Below are positions 9,389 to 17,128 of a stretch of 64,000 bases of DNA, piece after piece. Numbering within the stretch: position 1 is the first letter of the stretch; each line of letters opens with the position of its first letter. The translations under genes and the position numbers were made by a program. Origin of the DNA: Sphingobacterium hotanense (GTDB lineage: Bacteria; Bacteroidota; Bacteroidia; Sphingobacteriales; Sphingobacteriaceae). The notes under the pieces were generated by a model. The model was given only the letters and a program-made list of their open reading frames with translations. It was not told where the DNA came from and searched no databases. The stretch covers positions 1,612,001 through 1,676,000 of the forward strand of contig NZ_CP030848.1 of NCBI RefSeq assembly GCF_008274825.1. The letters are read 5' to 3'.

Positions 9389-10072
9389 ATGAGAGCTAGT
9401 TTTTTATTGCTGACAATCCTGTTTTGTTTCACTACAGCATCCGCGCAGGAGAAAAAGGATGTGAGTCGTGATAGCTCATATAATAATTGGTACTATGAGT
9501 CGCGTGAGAAGTTGTATCAAGGATTAAAGAACACAAAAACTGATATTGTTTTCTTCGGTAATAGCATAACAGAGCGCGGTCCTTGGCAAGAGCTTATTGC
9601 CGGAAAACATAGAATTGGAAACCGCGGAATCGGAGGGGATAATACCTTCGGAATGAAGGCACGGGTTGCCGATGTCGTCAAGAAGAAACCGAGCAAGATA
9701 TTTTTGATGATGGGAATAAACGATATTGGAAGAGGCTTGCCAACAGCCTGGTCGCTTAAGAATTATGAAGAGATCATTCTGTTAATCAAAAAGCATAGTC
9801 CTAAAACAAAAATATATGTGCAGAGTACTTTGCCAATGAACGATGACTTATTGAAATATGATTATCTAAAAGGCAAAGCGCAGCTGATCAGAGACTTAAA
9901 TGCAGGGATTCAAAAGCTTGCTACCACCCACAATTTAACGTATGTTGATCTGAGCGATGTACTTGGCGAGAATGATATCCTAAACAAAAACTATACTTCA
10001 GATGGAATACATATCAATACGGATGGTTACATCCGTTGGGTGGACTATCTGAAAGCTAAGAAATATTTATAA
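9389..10072 (+). CDS. Second SGNH-family esterase, GNS variant
   Basis: A 227-residue paralogue of the preceding gene with its own signal peptide (LLLTILFCFTTASAQ). Block I reads FFGNSITERGPW, with Asn in place of the Asp of GDS; the nucleophile Ser is retained. Other blocks are GNRGIGGDNTFG, MMGINDIG and DGIHIN, so it should be active. The GNS form is common in Bacteroidota SGNH esterases, so this is not a sign of decay. It is separated from the first esterase by a single base and its stop codon overlaps the next start (TAATG), which indicates tight translational coupling. Confidence 0.85.
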   Translation: MRASFLLLTILFCFTTASAQEKKDVSRDSSYNNWYYESREKLYQGLKNTKTDIVFFGNSITERGPWQELIAGKHRIGNRGIGGDNTFGMKARVADVVKKKPSKIFLMMGINDIGRGLPTAWSLKNYEEIILLIKKHSPKTKIYVQSTLPMNDDLLKYDYLKGKAQLIRDLNAGIQKLATTHNLTYVDLSDVLGENDILNKNYTSDGIHINTDGYIRWVDYLKAKKYL

Positions 10073-11007
10073 TGAGAATTACAGGAACTTTTATCGACGA
10101 AATTAGCCATGATATTCCCCATCAAAACTGGGGAAGAGCTGAGTGGGATCAAGATTTTGCCCACATGAAATCCATAGGTATAGATACGGTGATTATGATT
10201 CGCAGTGGATATCGTCGTTTCATCACTTATCCATCCCCCTGGTTGCAGAAGGAGTATGGCTGCTATGCGCCTAGTGAGGATCTCGTAGAGATGTTTCTCC
10301 AACTAGCTGAAAAACATGGTTTGAAATTCTATTTCGGCTTATACGATAGTGGACGATATTGGGATTCTGGAAACATGCAACATGAGATTGACGCTAACCG
10401 ATACGTCATTGAAGAAGTGTGGTCGAAATATGGGCACTATTCGAGTTTCGGCGGATGGTACCTGAGTATGGAAATCAGTAGAAAAACGAAAGGGGTGGCG
10501 GCTGCATTCCGAGTATTAGGTGAACAATGTAAAAGTGTGAGTAATAATCTACCAACGTTAATTTCACCTTGGATAGATGGCAAGAAAGCGGTAATGGCAT
10601 CTTCGGCCACCCTTTCCAAATCTGATGTCGTTTCTCTGCAAGAACATGAACGCGAATGGGATGAGATCTTTCATGAAATACATCATGCCGTAGATGCGGT
10701 AGCTTTTCAAGATGGACACATCGACTATCATGAACTTGAAGACTTTTTTACTGTGAATAAGAAACTTGCGGACCGTTACGGAATGCAGTGCTGGACAAAT
10801 GCTGAATCTTTCGATAGAGACATGCCAATAAAGTTCCTCCCAATAAAATTCGAAAAACTGAGACTAAAGTTAGAGGCTGCACGTAAAGCGGGATACGATA
10901 AAGCGATTACGTTTGAGTTCTCGCATTTTATGAGTCCTCAGTCTGCATACTTGCAGGCTGGACATTTATTTAATCGCTATAAAGAATATTTAGAAAAATT
11001 GAAATAA
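10072..11007 (+). CDS. DUF4434-like TIM-barrel glycoside hydrolase-like protein
   Basis: A 311-residue soluble protein with no signal peptide, starting at an ATG that overlaps the previous stop by one base. The pattern fits DUF4434-type TIM barrels: ITGTFIDEISHDIPHQNWG at the N-terminus, GIDTVIMIRSGY, KFYFGLYDSGRYWD, GGWYLSMEI with a candidate catalytic Glu, LPTLISPW, AVAFQDGHID and a C-terminal KAITFEFSHFMSP with a second Glu. It is probably a cytoplasmic or unusually exported glycosidase acting on oligosaccharides delivered by the upstream system. Family assignment is from motif memory and is moderate; substrate unknown. Confidence 0.68.
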   Translation: MRITGTFIDEISHDIPHQNWGRAEWDQDFAHMKSIGIDTVIMIRSGYRRFITYPSPWLQKEYGCYAPSEDLVEMFLQLAEKHGLKFYFGLYDSGRYWDSGNMQHEIDANRYVIEEVWSKYGHYSSFGGWYLSMEISRKTKGVAAAFRVLGEQCKSVSNNLPTLISPWIDGKKAVMASSATLSKSDVVSLQEHEREWDEIFHEIHHAVDAVAFQDGHIDYHELEDFFTVNKKLADRYGMQCWTNAESFDRDMPIKFLPIKFEKLRLKLEAARKAGYDKAITFEFSHFMSPQSAYLQAGHLFNRYKEYLEKLK

Positions 11008-11016
11008 GCAAAAGAT

Positions 11017-12192
11017 ATGATGGATTTTGTGAATAAATATAAACAGGAATTGCTGCAGAATGTCCTTCCATTTTGGACGAAGAATTCGAACGATAATGAA
11101 TATGGAGGATTTTTCACCTGTTTAGACCGTGAGGGGGGAGTGTTTGATACAGATAAATTTATGTGGTTGCAGGGGCGCCAAATTTGGACGATGGCAACCA
11201 TGTACAACGAAGTTGAACCAAAGACCGAATGGAAGGAGATGGCGCTTCAGGGAGCAGAATTCATTTTGAAGAATGGTCGCGACGAAAATGGAGACTGGTA
11301 TTTTGCCTTAGATCGCTATGGAAAACCTTTGGTTCAGCCATATAATATCTTCTCAGATTGTTTCGCAACAATGGGTTTGGCTGCGCTTTACAAGATAGAG
11401 AAAAATGATCACTATGCTGATGTTGCTGTTAGTACGTTTAACCGCATTCTCGAACGTAGAGACAATCCAAAAGGAAAATTTAATAAGCAATATCCAAACT
11501 CGCGCTCCTTGAAAGGATTTTCATTGCCGATGATTCTAAGTAACCTTGCGCTTGAGTTAGAGCATATCATCGACAAGCGAACCGTTGATCAACTTATCGA
11601 CGAGGTGATGCATGAAGTAATGGACGTTTTCTACCAAAACGATACCGGTTTGATTATGGAGAGCGTGAATCTTGATGGCTCTTTTTCAGACACGTTCGAA
11701 GGAAGGTTAGTAAATCCGGGACACATTATCGAAGCGATGTGGTTCATGATGGATCTTGCTATCAGAAGAGAGGATGCCGATTTAATGAATCGATGTATTG
11801 ACGTCGCCATTCGAGCATTGAACTACGGTTGGGACCAACAATTTGGGGGCATCTTGTACTTCAAAGATATTCTTGATAAGCCTTTACTACAGTTGGAATG
11901 GGATCAAAAATTATGGTGGGTTCACTTAGAAGCACTGGTATGTATGGCGAAAGGCTATGCCTATACTGGTCGACAAGATTGTAAAGAGTGGTTCGAAAAG
12001 TTAGACGCATATTCTTTTAGTAGATTTAGCGATCCGGAATATGGAGAATGGTATGGTTATCTAAATAGACAAGGCGAACCTTTGTTGACCTTGAAAGGTG
12101 GGAAATGGAAAGGCTGTTTCCATGTGCCAAGAGCGCTATACAAGATATACAGCACACTGGAGCAAACAGAAAATGCATTATTCGTGCGATAG
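11017..12192 (+). CDS. AGE-family sugar 2-epimerase (GlcNAc 2-epimerase-like)
   Basis: A 391-residue (alpha/alpha)6-barrel epimerase. Motifs are GGFFTCLDREG, FMWLQGRQIWTMATMYN, YALDRYGKP-like F-A-L-D-R-Y-G-K-P, NPGHIIEAMWFM with the conserved His, and WDQKLWWVHLEALV with the second catalytic-type His. The WLQGRQ.W form resembles N-acylglucosamine 2-epimerases more than cellobiose 2-epimerases, which usually lack the Q-G-R-Q. GlcNAc/ManNAc interconversion would fit the acetyltransferase and esterases in the same operon. Two Met codons start the frame (11017, 11020); either is possible. It is the last gene before a strong terminator, closing the operon. Confidence 0.85.
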   Translation: MMDFVNKYKQELLQNVLPFWTKNSNDNEYGGFFTCLDREGGVFDTDKFMWLQGRQIWTMATMYNEVEPKTEWKEMALQGAEFILKNGRDENGDWYFALDRYGKPLVQPYNIFSDCFATMGLAALYKIEKNDHYADVAVSTFNRILERRDNPKGKFNKQYPNSRSLKGFSLPMILSNLALELEHIIDKRTVDQLIDEVMHEVMDVFYQNDTGLIMESVNLDGSFSDTFEGRLVNPGHIIEAMWFMMDLAIRREDADLMNRCIDVAIRALNYGWDQQFGGILYFKDILDKPLLQLEWDQKLWWVHLEALVCMAKGYAYTGRQDCKEWFEKLDAYSFSRFSDPEYGEWYGYLNRQGEPLLTLKGGKWKGCFHVPRALYKIYSTLEQTENALFVR

Positions 12193-12225
12193 ATTTCCCA
12201 TACATAAGTTTAATTAGTTTTCAAT

Positions 12226-12254
12226 AAATCCCCGACTAAAAATCGGGGATTTTT
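12226..12254 (+). terminator. Rho-independent terminator of the glycan operon
   Basis: Ten-base-pair stem AAATCCCCGA (12226-12235) with TCGGGGATTT (12243-12252), 7-base loop and a T-run through 12254. It lies 34 bases after the epimerase stop. Confidence 0.9.
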
Positions 12255-12371
12255 ATAATGTTGCTGAATAGCAATTGCCCCATCCCTCTAACCCGTTCCC
12301 AACAACGCTTTCCATTTAAAAAGATGGTATATTTGGTCTTATCAAATCAAAATACCGAGGAGAGTAGAATT

Positions 12372-13295
12372 ATGATTATACGCAAAAAGGAAAATTGGTT
12401 CAGAATGTTGTTTATTTGGGAAGGTTCTGTTCTTCCACGCGTTTTGCCTCGCCTTATTTTACTGTTTTTTCTGTCGGTGGCTGTCGTCTATTTTCATGGG
12501 ACGTTACTGAGTTATAAAGTCCCATTGGATGCAACACCTTTTACGCTATTTGGCTTCGTATTAGCCTTGTTTCTAGGCTTCCGTAATAATGCGAGTTATG
12601 AGCGCTTTTGGGAGGGCAGAAAACTCTGGGGCTCGTTATTAAATGTTTCCAGAGCGCTTACGCGGCAAGTCGCAACTTTGACAAACGGCAGAATTGATCA
12701 AAATGAACTATTGGTTTTTGTTCGAATAAACAGTGCGTTCAATTTCGCTCTCAAACATCAGTTACGTGGTACGGATGCGAGCAGCGATCTTGAATCCCGA
12801 TTATCGCCAGAACTATTCGCAATTGCTAAAGTCTCAAAGTATAAGCCAGCGGTAATCATGCAATTCATGGGAGAATGGATTCAAAATCTAAAACAAAGGA
12901 ATATCATCGACAGTATTCAGCAGGCTCGAATCGATCAAAATATTGATAAGCTCTCGGATATACTGGGCGGCTGTGAAAGAATTGCTTCAACCCCAATCCC
13001 GTTCAGTTATTCCGTTTTGCTTCATCGCACAGTTTATATTTATTGTTTCCTATTACCCTTCGGGTTGGTCGACAGCTTGAGTTGGTTTACTCCATTTATC
13101 GTATCCTTTATCGCCTATACTTTTGTCGCCTTTGAAGCCATTGCTGATGAAATCGAAGAGCCATTCGGAAATGAGGCTAATGATCTTGCGTTAAGTACTA
13201 TGAGCACAATGATTGAAGAAACCTGCTTGGAAATGTCAGGAAAGCCGGTGGATAGCAACGATTTGAATGATGCGCATATGAATGTGATACACTAA
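12372..13295 (+). CDS. Bestrophin-family anion channel
   Basis: A 307-residue membrane protein of the bestrophin/UPF0187 family. I start at the ATG at 12372, preceded by GAGGAGAG as ribosome-binding site; the frame is open to 12258 but that extension has no family similarity. The N-terminus MIIRKKENWFRMLFIWEGSVLPRVLPRL and the block FTLFGFVLALFLGFRNNASYERFWEGRKLWG are hallmarks, including the R-x-N-x-x-Y-x-R-F-W-E motif near residue 80. Hydrophobic spans lie near residues 25-45, 60-75, 220-240 and 245-265, with a late acidic D-E-I-E-E-P-F motif. Family members conduct chloride or other anions as pentamers. It is monocistronic, between two terminator-bounded units. Confidence 0.9.
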   Translation: MIIRKKENWFRMLFIWEGSVLPRVLPRLILLFFLSVAVVYFHGTLLSYKVPLDATPFTLFGFVLALFLGFRNNASYERFWEGRKLWGSLLNVSRALTRQVATLTNGRIDQNELLVFVRINSAFNFALKHQLRGTDASSDLESRLSPELFAIAKVSKYKPAVIMQFMGEWIQNLKQRNIIDSIQQARIDQNIDKLSDILGGCERIASTPIPFSYSVLLHRTVYIYCFLLPFGLVDSLSWFTPFIVSFIAYTFVAFEAIADEIEEPFGNEANDLALSTMSTMIEETCLEMSGKPVDSNDLNDAHMNVIH

Positions 13296-13299
13296 TGTG

Positions 13300-13611
13300 T
13301 TAGGCACCATTTAATGCATCTTTCGCTAGGTTTAATTCATTGTTGATGTATTGGTCAATTAAAGGAAATACTTGCTGTTGATTTCTTGCATCTTGCTTTT
13401 TTAGATCAAATATTTTAAAGACTAAACTATCCTTCGGATAATTCTCGTTGTTCATAAGTTTCATGAGCTCCTCTCGATTTTGTTGATCGTTTCGAAAAAC
13501 AGATATGATGATGGAGTCTGCTGGAACGTTTTTAAGGGCGTTCGGTGCTTGCGCTTTCGCCAAATAGATTGCCCCTAGAGACAATAGAACCTTAGAAAAT
13601 ACTTTTATCAT
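13300..13611 (-). CDS. Small secreted hypothetical protein
   Basis: About 103 residues if started at the ATG at 13611 (or 13614), which yields a signal peptide IKVFSKVLLSLGAIYLAKAQ; a longer start at 13668 adds a leader without signal character. The mature part is charged and helical (LMKLMNNENYPKDSLVFKIFDLKKQ, DQYINNELNLAKDAL). No family recognised. It is convergent with the bestrophin gene, ending 5 bases after its stop codon. Confidence 0.55.
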   Translation of the reverse strand: MIKVFSKVLLSLGAIYLAKAQAPNALKNVPADSIIISVFRNDQQNREELMKLMNNENYPKDSLVFKIFDLKKQDARNQQQVFPLIDQYINNELNLAKDALNGA

Positions 13612-13836
13612 CATCGTTACATAGCGTTTATGGATGATTGAAGATAAAGAATTGAGATTTTGCAACAATTGTAAAGCGGTGAAACAGGGAGATTTAGCGG
13701 AGAATCAGGGAAGGAGATAGGTGTATGCTCCAATAGTGCATTAAAACAGCTACATTTTCGCTTTAGTGTTTTTTTATTCTTGGACAAGGTAAGTACAGGA
13801 CAGTTCCCTCATCTCAATTAACTATTATTGTATTAC

Positions 13837-13853
13837 AAGCTCCAAAGGAGCTT
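13837..13853 (+). promoter_or_regulatory. Small leader hairpin before the GHL-like gene
   Basis: Perfect stem AAGCTCC (13837-13843) and GGAGCTT (13847-13853) with an AAA loop, 31 bases ahead of the ATG at 13885. It hides a GGAG sequence that could act as ribosome-binding site only at unusual distance, so it is more likely an mRNA leader structure. Function inferred weakly. Confidence 0.3.
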
Positions 13854-13884
13854 CTGAGATTAACCCTCTCAAAAACATTTAATA

Positions 13885-15558
13885 ATGACAATCAACCTAA
13901 ACCACAAGGCCCTTTTAACGTCCTTTTTTGCTGTTCTTTTCTTTTTCGGATTCACTTCCTTTCAAGAACCCAAAGAACAGCAAAAGGCGAAGGGTTTTCG
14001 TATTATCCATAACAACGACGGCACTGATGCTCTAGCCAACATGTGGTTTAATCGCAAGGCTAACCTCTCTCGCGCAGATATTAACCGTTATGTCGATATC
14101 GTAGCAGACAGCAAGGTTGTTACTACCTACATGATGTGTACCGGTAGCGACTTTGTCTATTACCGTTCCAAATACGAACGCACCTTTGGCGATGACCTTA
14201 ACGGTACCCTATCCTGCAACAAAAGTACCGCCGAGCGCGATGCCTTTAAACACTATTACAACAACTTCCTCAGCCTTGAAAAAGAAGGCACAGACATCAT
14301 AGACGCCTCACTGACCCGTGCTAAAGAACGCGGAATGGAAGCCTTTATCAGCTTCCGCGTCAATGATCTTCATTTTGCAGATACATCCAGCAATTGCCGG
14401 GTATCCTATCCCGACTTCTGGTACAACAATCCACAGTATTATACTGGCGATCCTACCCAAGGTATGAATAGTGCGCAGGCATTAGATTTTACTCACGATG
14501 AAGTTCGTCAGCATAAGTTAAATCTTATCCGCGAACAGCTAGAAAAATATCCACAGATCGATGGCTATGATCTAGACTTTATGCGTTTCATCGTGCTGTT
14601 CAAAACAGGAGATGGACCTGCAAAATCTCATTTGATTACTTCCTTTGTGAAATCGGTACGTCTGATGGTCGACTCTGTTTCGGCCGTTCGGAAAAAGGAT
14701 ATTCTGTTATCTGTTCGTGTTCCTATAACGGTGGAAGGATGCTTGGAGAAAGGCATCGACATTCGCGAATGGCATCGACAGGGGTTAGTGGATTTCATTT
14801 CTATTGGTGCGCATTGGCGAGGTGAAACGGCGACGCCAATTGCCAAATTCAAAAAAGATTTATTTCAAGGCTTTAAAAAGACGATACCAGTTTACGGATC
14901 CATCGATGATGGCGGATATCAGCCGCGCGAATTCTTTTCCGAAGGCATGTATCGTGGAATGGCATCCCATATTCTTGGTCAGGGCGGCGATGGTTTGTAC
15001 CTCTTTAATTTTTATTTCGAAAACGACGGAAAAGTAGATTATGCTAAAGCGCTAAATGAAAGCGGCTTGGTGAATAGAACCAGATCACAACGATTATTGA
15101 CTGATTTAGGCGACCCGACATTGTTAGCCAACCGAAATAAGATCTATTGCGCCTCCGACGGAGTGACGAATGCCTATGGCGTTTTACAAATAGCCGACTT
15201 ACCCATGGCATGCGGAAATGGCAAAAAAAGCAATATCGGAATCTTCGTAAGCGATGCGCCCGATAGCAAGAACCTTCAATCTCGACTTCTGTTTCTCCGT
15301 ACGGATAAAATGGCAAGGATGGACCTCAGTGTCAATGGTAAAGAAGTAAAACCTTTAGACAGCAGCTTTGCCCTTAAATACGATAGAATTAAAGGTCTGC
15401 AAGATGGAGAAGAAGTATATGTTTATGAAATTCCGAATAACACCCTATTAAAAGGCGATAATCAAGTAACTGTCGTCTCTAAGGGCGGAATATTTATCGT
15501 GAAGCGTTTAGAAATTGCACTGAACTATGGCGATGTGCAAAAGCATGGATATTTTTAA
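13885..15558 (+). CDS. Secreted GHL-like TIM-barrel glycosidase-like protein
   Basis: A 557-residue exported protein (N-terminal hydrophobic segment LLTSFFAVLFFFGFTSFQ; no lipobox Cys). The core looks like a TIM barrel related to the two lipoproteins at 3.3-6.0 kb: KGFRIIHNNDGTD, MEAFISFRVND with downstream F-W-Y-N, QIDGYDLDFMRFI carrying the same DGxxLDxxR motif (about residues 224-236), ILLSVRVP, VDFISIGAHW, VYGSIDDGG and GDGLYLFNFYF. After about residue 400 a beta-rich C-terminal domain follows. It stands alone with its own leader and terminator, 1.7 kb after the glycan operon, so it may act on the same or a related polymer. The enzyme class is inferred; no exact family recalled. Confidence 0.68.
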   Translation: MTINLNHKALLTSFFAVLFFFGFTSFQEPKEQQKAKGFRIIHNNDGTDALANMWFNRKANLSRADINRYVDIVADSKVVTTYMMCTGSDFVYYRSKYERTFGDDLNGTLSCNKSTAERDAFKHYYNNFLSLEKEGTDIIDASLTRAKERGMEAFISFRVNDLHFADTSSNCRVSYPDFWYNNPQYYTGDPTQGMNSAQALDFTHDEVRQHKLNLIREQLEKYPQIDGYDLDFMRFIVLFKTGDGPAKSHLITSFVKSVRLMVDSVSAVRKKDILLSVRVPITVEGCLEKGIDIREWHRQGLVDFISIGAHWRGETATPIAKFKKDLFQGFKKTIPVYGSIDDGGYQPREFFSEGMYRGMASHILGQGGDGLYLFNFYFENDGKVDYAKALNESGLVNRTRSQRLLTDLGDPTLLANRNKIYCASDGVTNAYGVLQIADLPMACGNGKKSNIGIFVSDAPDSKNLQSRLLFLRTDKMARMDLSVNGKEVKPLDSSFALKYDRIKGLQDGEEVYVYEIPNNTLLKGDNQVTVVSKGGIFIVKRLEIALNYGDVQKHGYF

Positions 15559-15598
15559 TTAATAAAGATCGTTTTTGTTTCAATCATGTGATGTTTTG

Positions 15599-15632
15599 TC
15601 GGCTGCAAATTCAAGATTTGCGGCCGATTTTT
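15599..15632 (+). terminator. Rho-independent terminator
   Basis: Stem TCGGCTGCAAAT (15599-15610) with ATTTGCGGCCGA (15616-15627), one G-U pair, 5-base loop and a T5 tract (15628-15632). It ends the GHL-like gene transcript. Confidence 0.88.
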
Positions 15633-15640
15633 ATAATAGA

Positions 15641-15760
15641 GGTTAGACATTAGACATTAGATATCAGACATTAGATATGAGACATTAGAAGGGCGTCAAT
15701 ATCTGAAGGAGTAGTTTGTTTTGAAAAGAATGAAAGTTTGTTTTGAACCTTTGGTTTAAA
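15641..15760. repeat. Left part of interspersed palindromic repeat (copy A)
   Basis: Begins with an array of TTAGACATTAGA-like units (15643-15690) and continues to a segment at 15736-15760 (GTTTGTTTTGAAC, a variable base, then TTTGGTTT) that recurs almost unchanged at 61919-61943 in copy C. The rest of copy A, with the GGAAAGGAAGGAT palindrome, resumes at about 17041 on the other side of the IS110 element, so the IS appears to have split this copy. Confidence 0.6.
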
Positions 15761-15799
15761 CAGAGAGTAATTGATGAATAAATACTTAATAGAAGATAT

Positions 15800-15960
15800 A
15801 AGGTATTACCTAACGGAAGCGTTAGGATGAATAAGGCAGGTTGAACATTATTTTGAAGTAGTCGTTAAGGACTTTTCCTGGTATCTGTGCCTACCTTATT
15901 CATTGCCTAAGGCCAAACTAGAATAGTTTTATTATCAAAGGTACTTCAAAGGTACTAGGT
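15800..15960 (+). ncRNA. Candidate IS110 bridge RNA region
   Basis: The non-coding left end of the IS110 element, directly upstream of the transposase. It holds a perfect hairpin CCTAACG-GAAG-CGTTAGG (15809-15826), then a long stem-loop with arms ATGAATAAGGCAGG (15827-15840) and CCTACCTTATTCAT (15890-15903), 13 of 14 pairing and a 49-base loop, then a small stem AAACTA-GAA-TAGTTT and a perfect 11-base tandem repeat TCAAAGGTACT (15935-15945, 15946-15956). The order, a 5' stem-loop followed by a large internal-loop stem, resembles described IS110 bridge RNAs, whose loops pair with target and donor DNA. No fold was computed. Confidence 0.5.
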
Positions 15961-16002
15961 AACGGGCAATTTTTCAATCATTTACATTAAAAAGTTTAGA
16001 TC

Positions 16003-16995
16003 ATGAAAAAAGATCGTATTACCTTAGGTGTCGACGTTTCTAAGAAGACATTGGACATCTGCCATTGGGGCACACATGATTTCATTAAGATCGAGAACAA
16101 CAGTTCGGGATTTAAGCAATTGGCAAAGTGGATGCGAGGGAAAGGTTTTGTATCAAGCCAAGTCTTCTTCATCATGGAATATACTGGTGGATATGAATAT
16201 AGATTCCTGCAGTATTGCGAGTCAAAAGGTCTTTCGTATACACGCAAATCTGGTCTAGAGATCAAGAAGTCGATGGGCATGGTCCGTGGCAAGAGCGATA
16301 AGCAAGACTCCTTTAGGATTGCCCAGTATGGGGAAGAAAAGGCTTATATGCTCGAACCAAGCGGTAAATTGAATTCTACAATATTTGATCTTAAGCAGCT
16401 GATCTCCTTTCGTAAACGTCTAGTGAGAGAGATGGCCGGTTACAAAGCGAGCAGCTCTGAGCGCAAGGCGATGTACGGGAAAGACGCAGGGAAGGTGATC
16501 CTGAAGGTCAGTAAAACAATGATAGATGTTTATAAGAAAGAGATCTACAGAGTAGAACGAGAAATCTTACAGCTCATCGAAAGCGATGAATCGCTCAACA
16601 GGAACTATCAGATCCTCAAAAGCGTCAAAGGGATAGGCCCGGTCAATGCCTGGATGACGATCGTTTATACGGAGAATTTCAAGGCTTTTACCGATCCCCG
16701 AAAATACGCTGTCTATGCCGGTGTGATACCATTTGAGCACACTTCTGGGACCAGTATTCGCGGTCGAAAGCGAGTCTCGCATATGGCCAACAAGGCCATA
16801 AAGCAGGAGTTGAACCAAGCGGCAAAGATTGCCATTACACATGACAAGACGCTCCGAGAATATGCGCAACGGAAGCTCACAACCAAAGCTTACCCGTTGG
16901 TCTTGAACAATGTGAAATTCAAGCTGATTTTGATCATGTTTTCCTTGATCGGACGACAGGAGATGTATCGGGAAGATTATCATTATGCAGCGTGA
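16003..16995 (+). CDS. IS110-family transposase (bridge-recombinase type)
   Basis: A 330-residue IS110 recombinase. The N-terminal RuvC-like DEDD domain starts with LGVDVSKKTLDICHW (first Asp), then MEYTGGYE (Glu) near residue 60 and KSDKQDSFRIAQYG (last two Asp residues) near residue 105. The C-terminal Tnp_20 domain has LKSVKGIGPVNAWMTIVYT and the block F-E-H-T-S-G-T-S-I-R-G-R-K-R-V-S around residue 250, containing the conserved serine nucleophile. Length is normal for the family (300-350) and the frame is intact, so it is probably functional. The start follows TTTAGATC; the upstream non-coding region is the likely guide RNA source. Confidence 0.95.
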   Translation: MKKDRITLGVDVSKKTLDICHWGTHDFIKIENNSSGFKQLAKWMRGKGFVSSQVFFIMEYTGGYEYRFLQYCESKGLSYTRKSGLEIKKSMGMVRGKSDKQDSFRIAQYGEEKAYMLEPSGKLNSTIFDLKQLISFRKRLVREMAGYKASSSERKAMYGKDAGKVILKVSKTMIDVYKKEIYRVEREILQLIESDESLNRNYQILKSVKGIGPVNAWMTIVYTENFKAFTDPRKYAVYAGVIPFEHTSGTSIRGRKRVSHMANKAIKQELNQAAKIAITHDKTLREYAQRKLTTKAYPLVLNNVKFKLILIMFSLIGRQEMYREDYHYAA

Positions 16996-17035
16996 TAGAA
17001 AAAATATTAAAGAAAATTTGCATATGTCAAAAACC

Positions 17036-17115
17036 TAGAATACCAGGAAAGGAAGGATGCAAGGATGAACAGGATCCTGCTAATCCTTTCATCCTTTATT
17101 TCCTAGTTCAAGACA
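17036..17115. repeat. Right part of interspersed palindromic repeat (copy A)
   Basis: Imperfect palindrome: left arm ACCAGGAAAGGAAGGAT from 17042, centre AACAGGATCCTGCTAATCC, right arm ATCCTTTATTTCCTAGTTC ending near 17110, then AAGACA. The same units occur in copies B (20422 onward) and C (61964 onward). It ends 14 bases before the stop codon of the converging glycerate kinase gene. Confidence 0.7.
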
Positions 17116-17128
17116 CTTCTTCTCTAAA

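Larger units (their letters stand above)
15763..17035 (+). mobile_element. IS110-family insertion sequence (ends approximate)
   Basis: A single-ORF element of about 1.3 kb with an IS110-type DEDD transposase (16003-16995), a roughly 240-base structured non-coding left part and a short right part. IS110 elements lack inverted terminal repeats, so the ends are not visible directly; I bracketed them by where the similarity to repeat copy C stops on the left (about 15760) and resumes on the right (about 17041). Boundaries may be off by tens of bases. Confidence 0.75.

Noticed and set aside
12258..12371. Longer bestrophin N-terminus
   Set aside because: Extra 38 residues have no family similarity, begin at the terminator, and a good RBS precedes the ATG at 12372.
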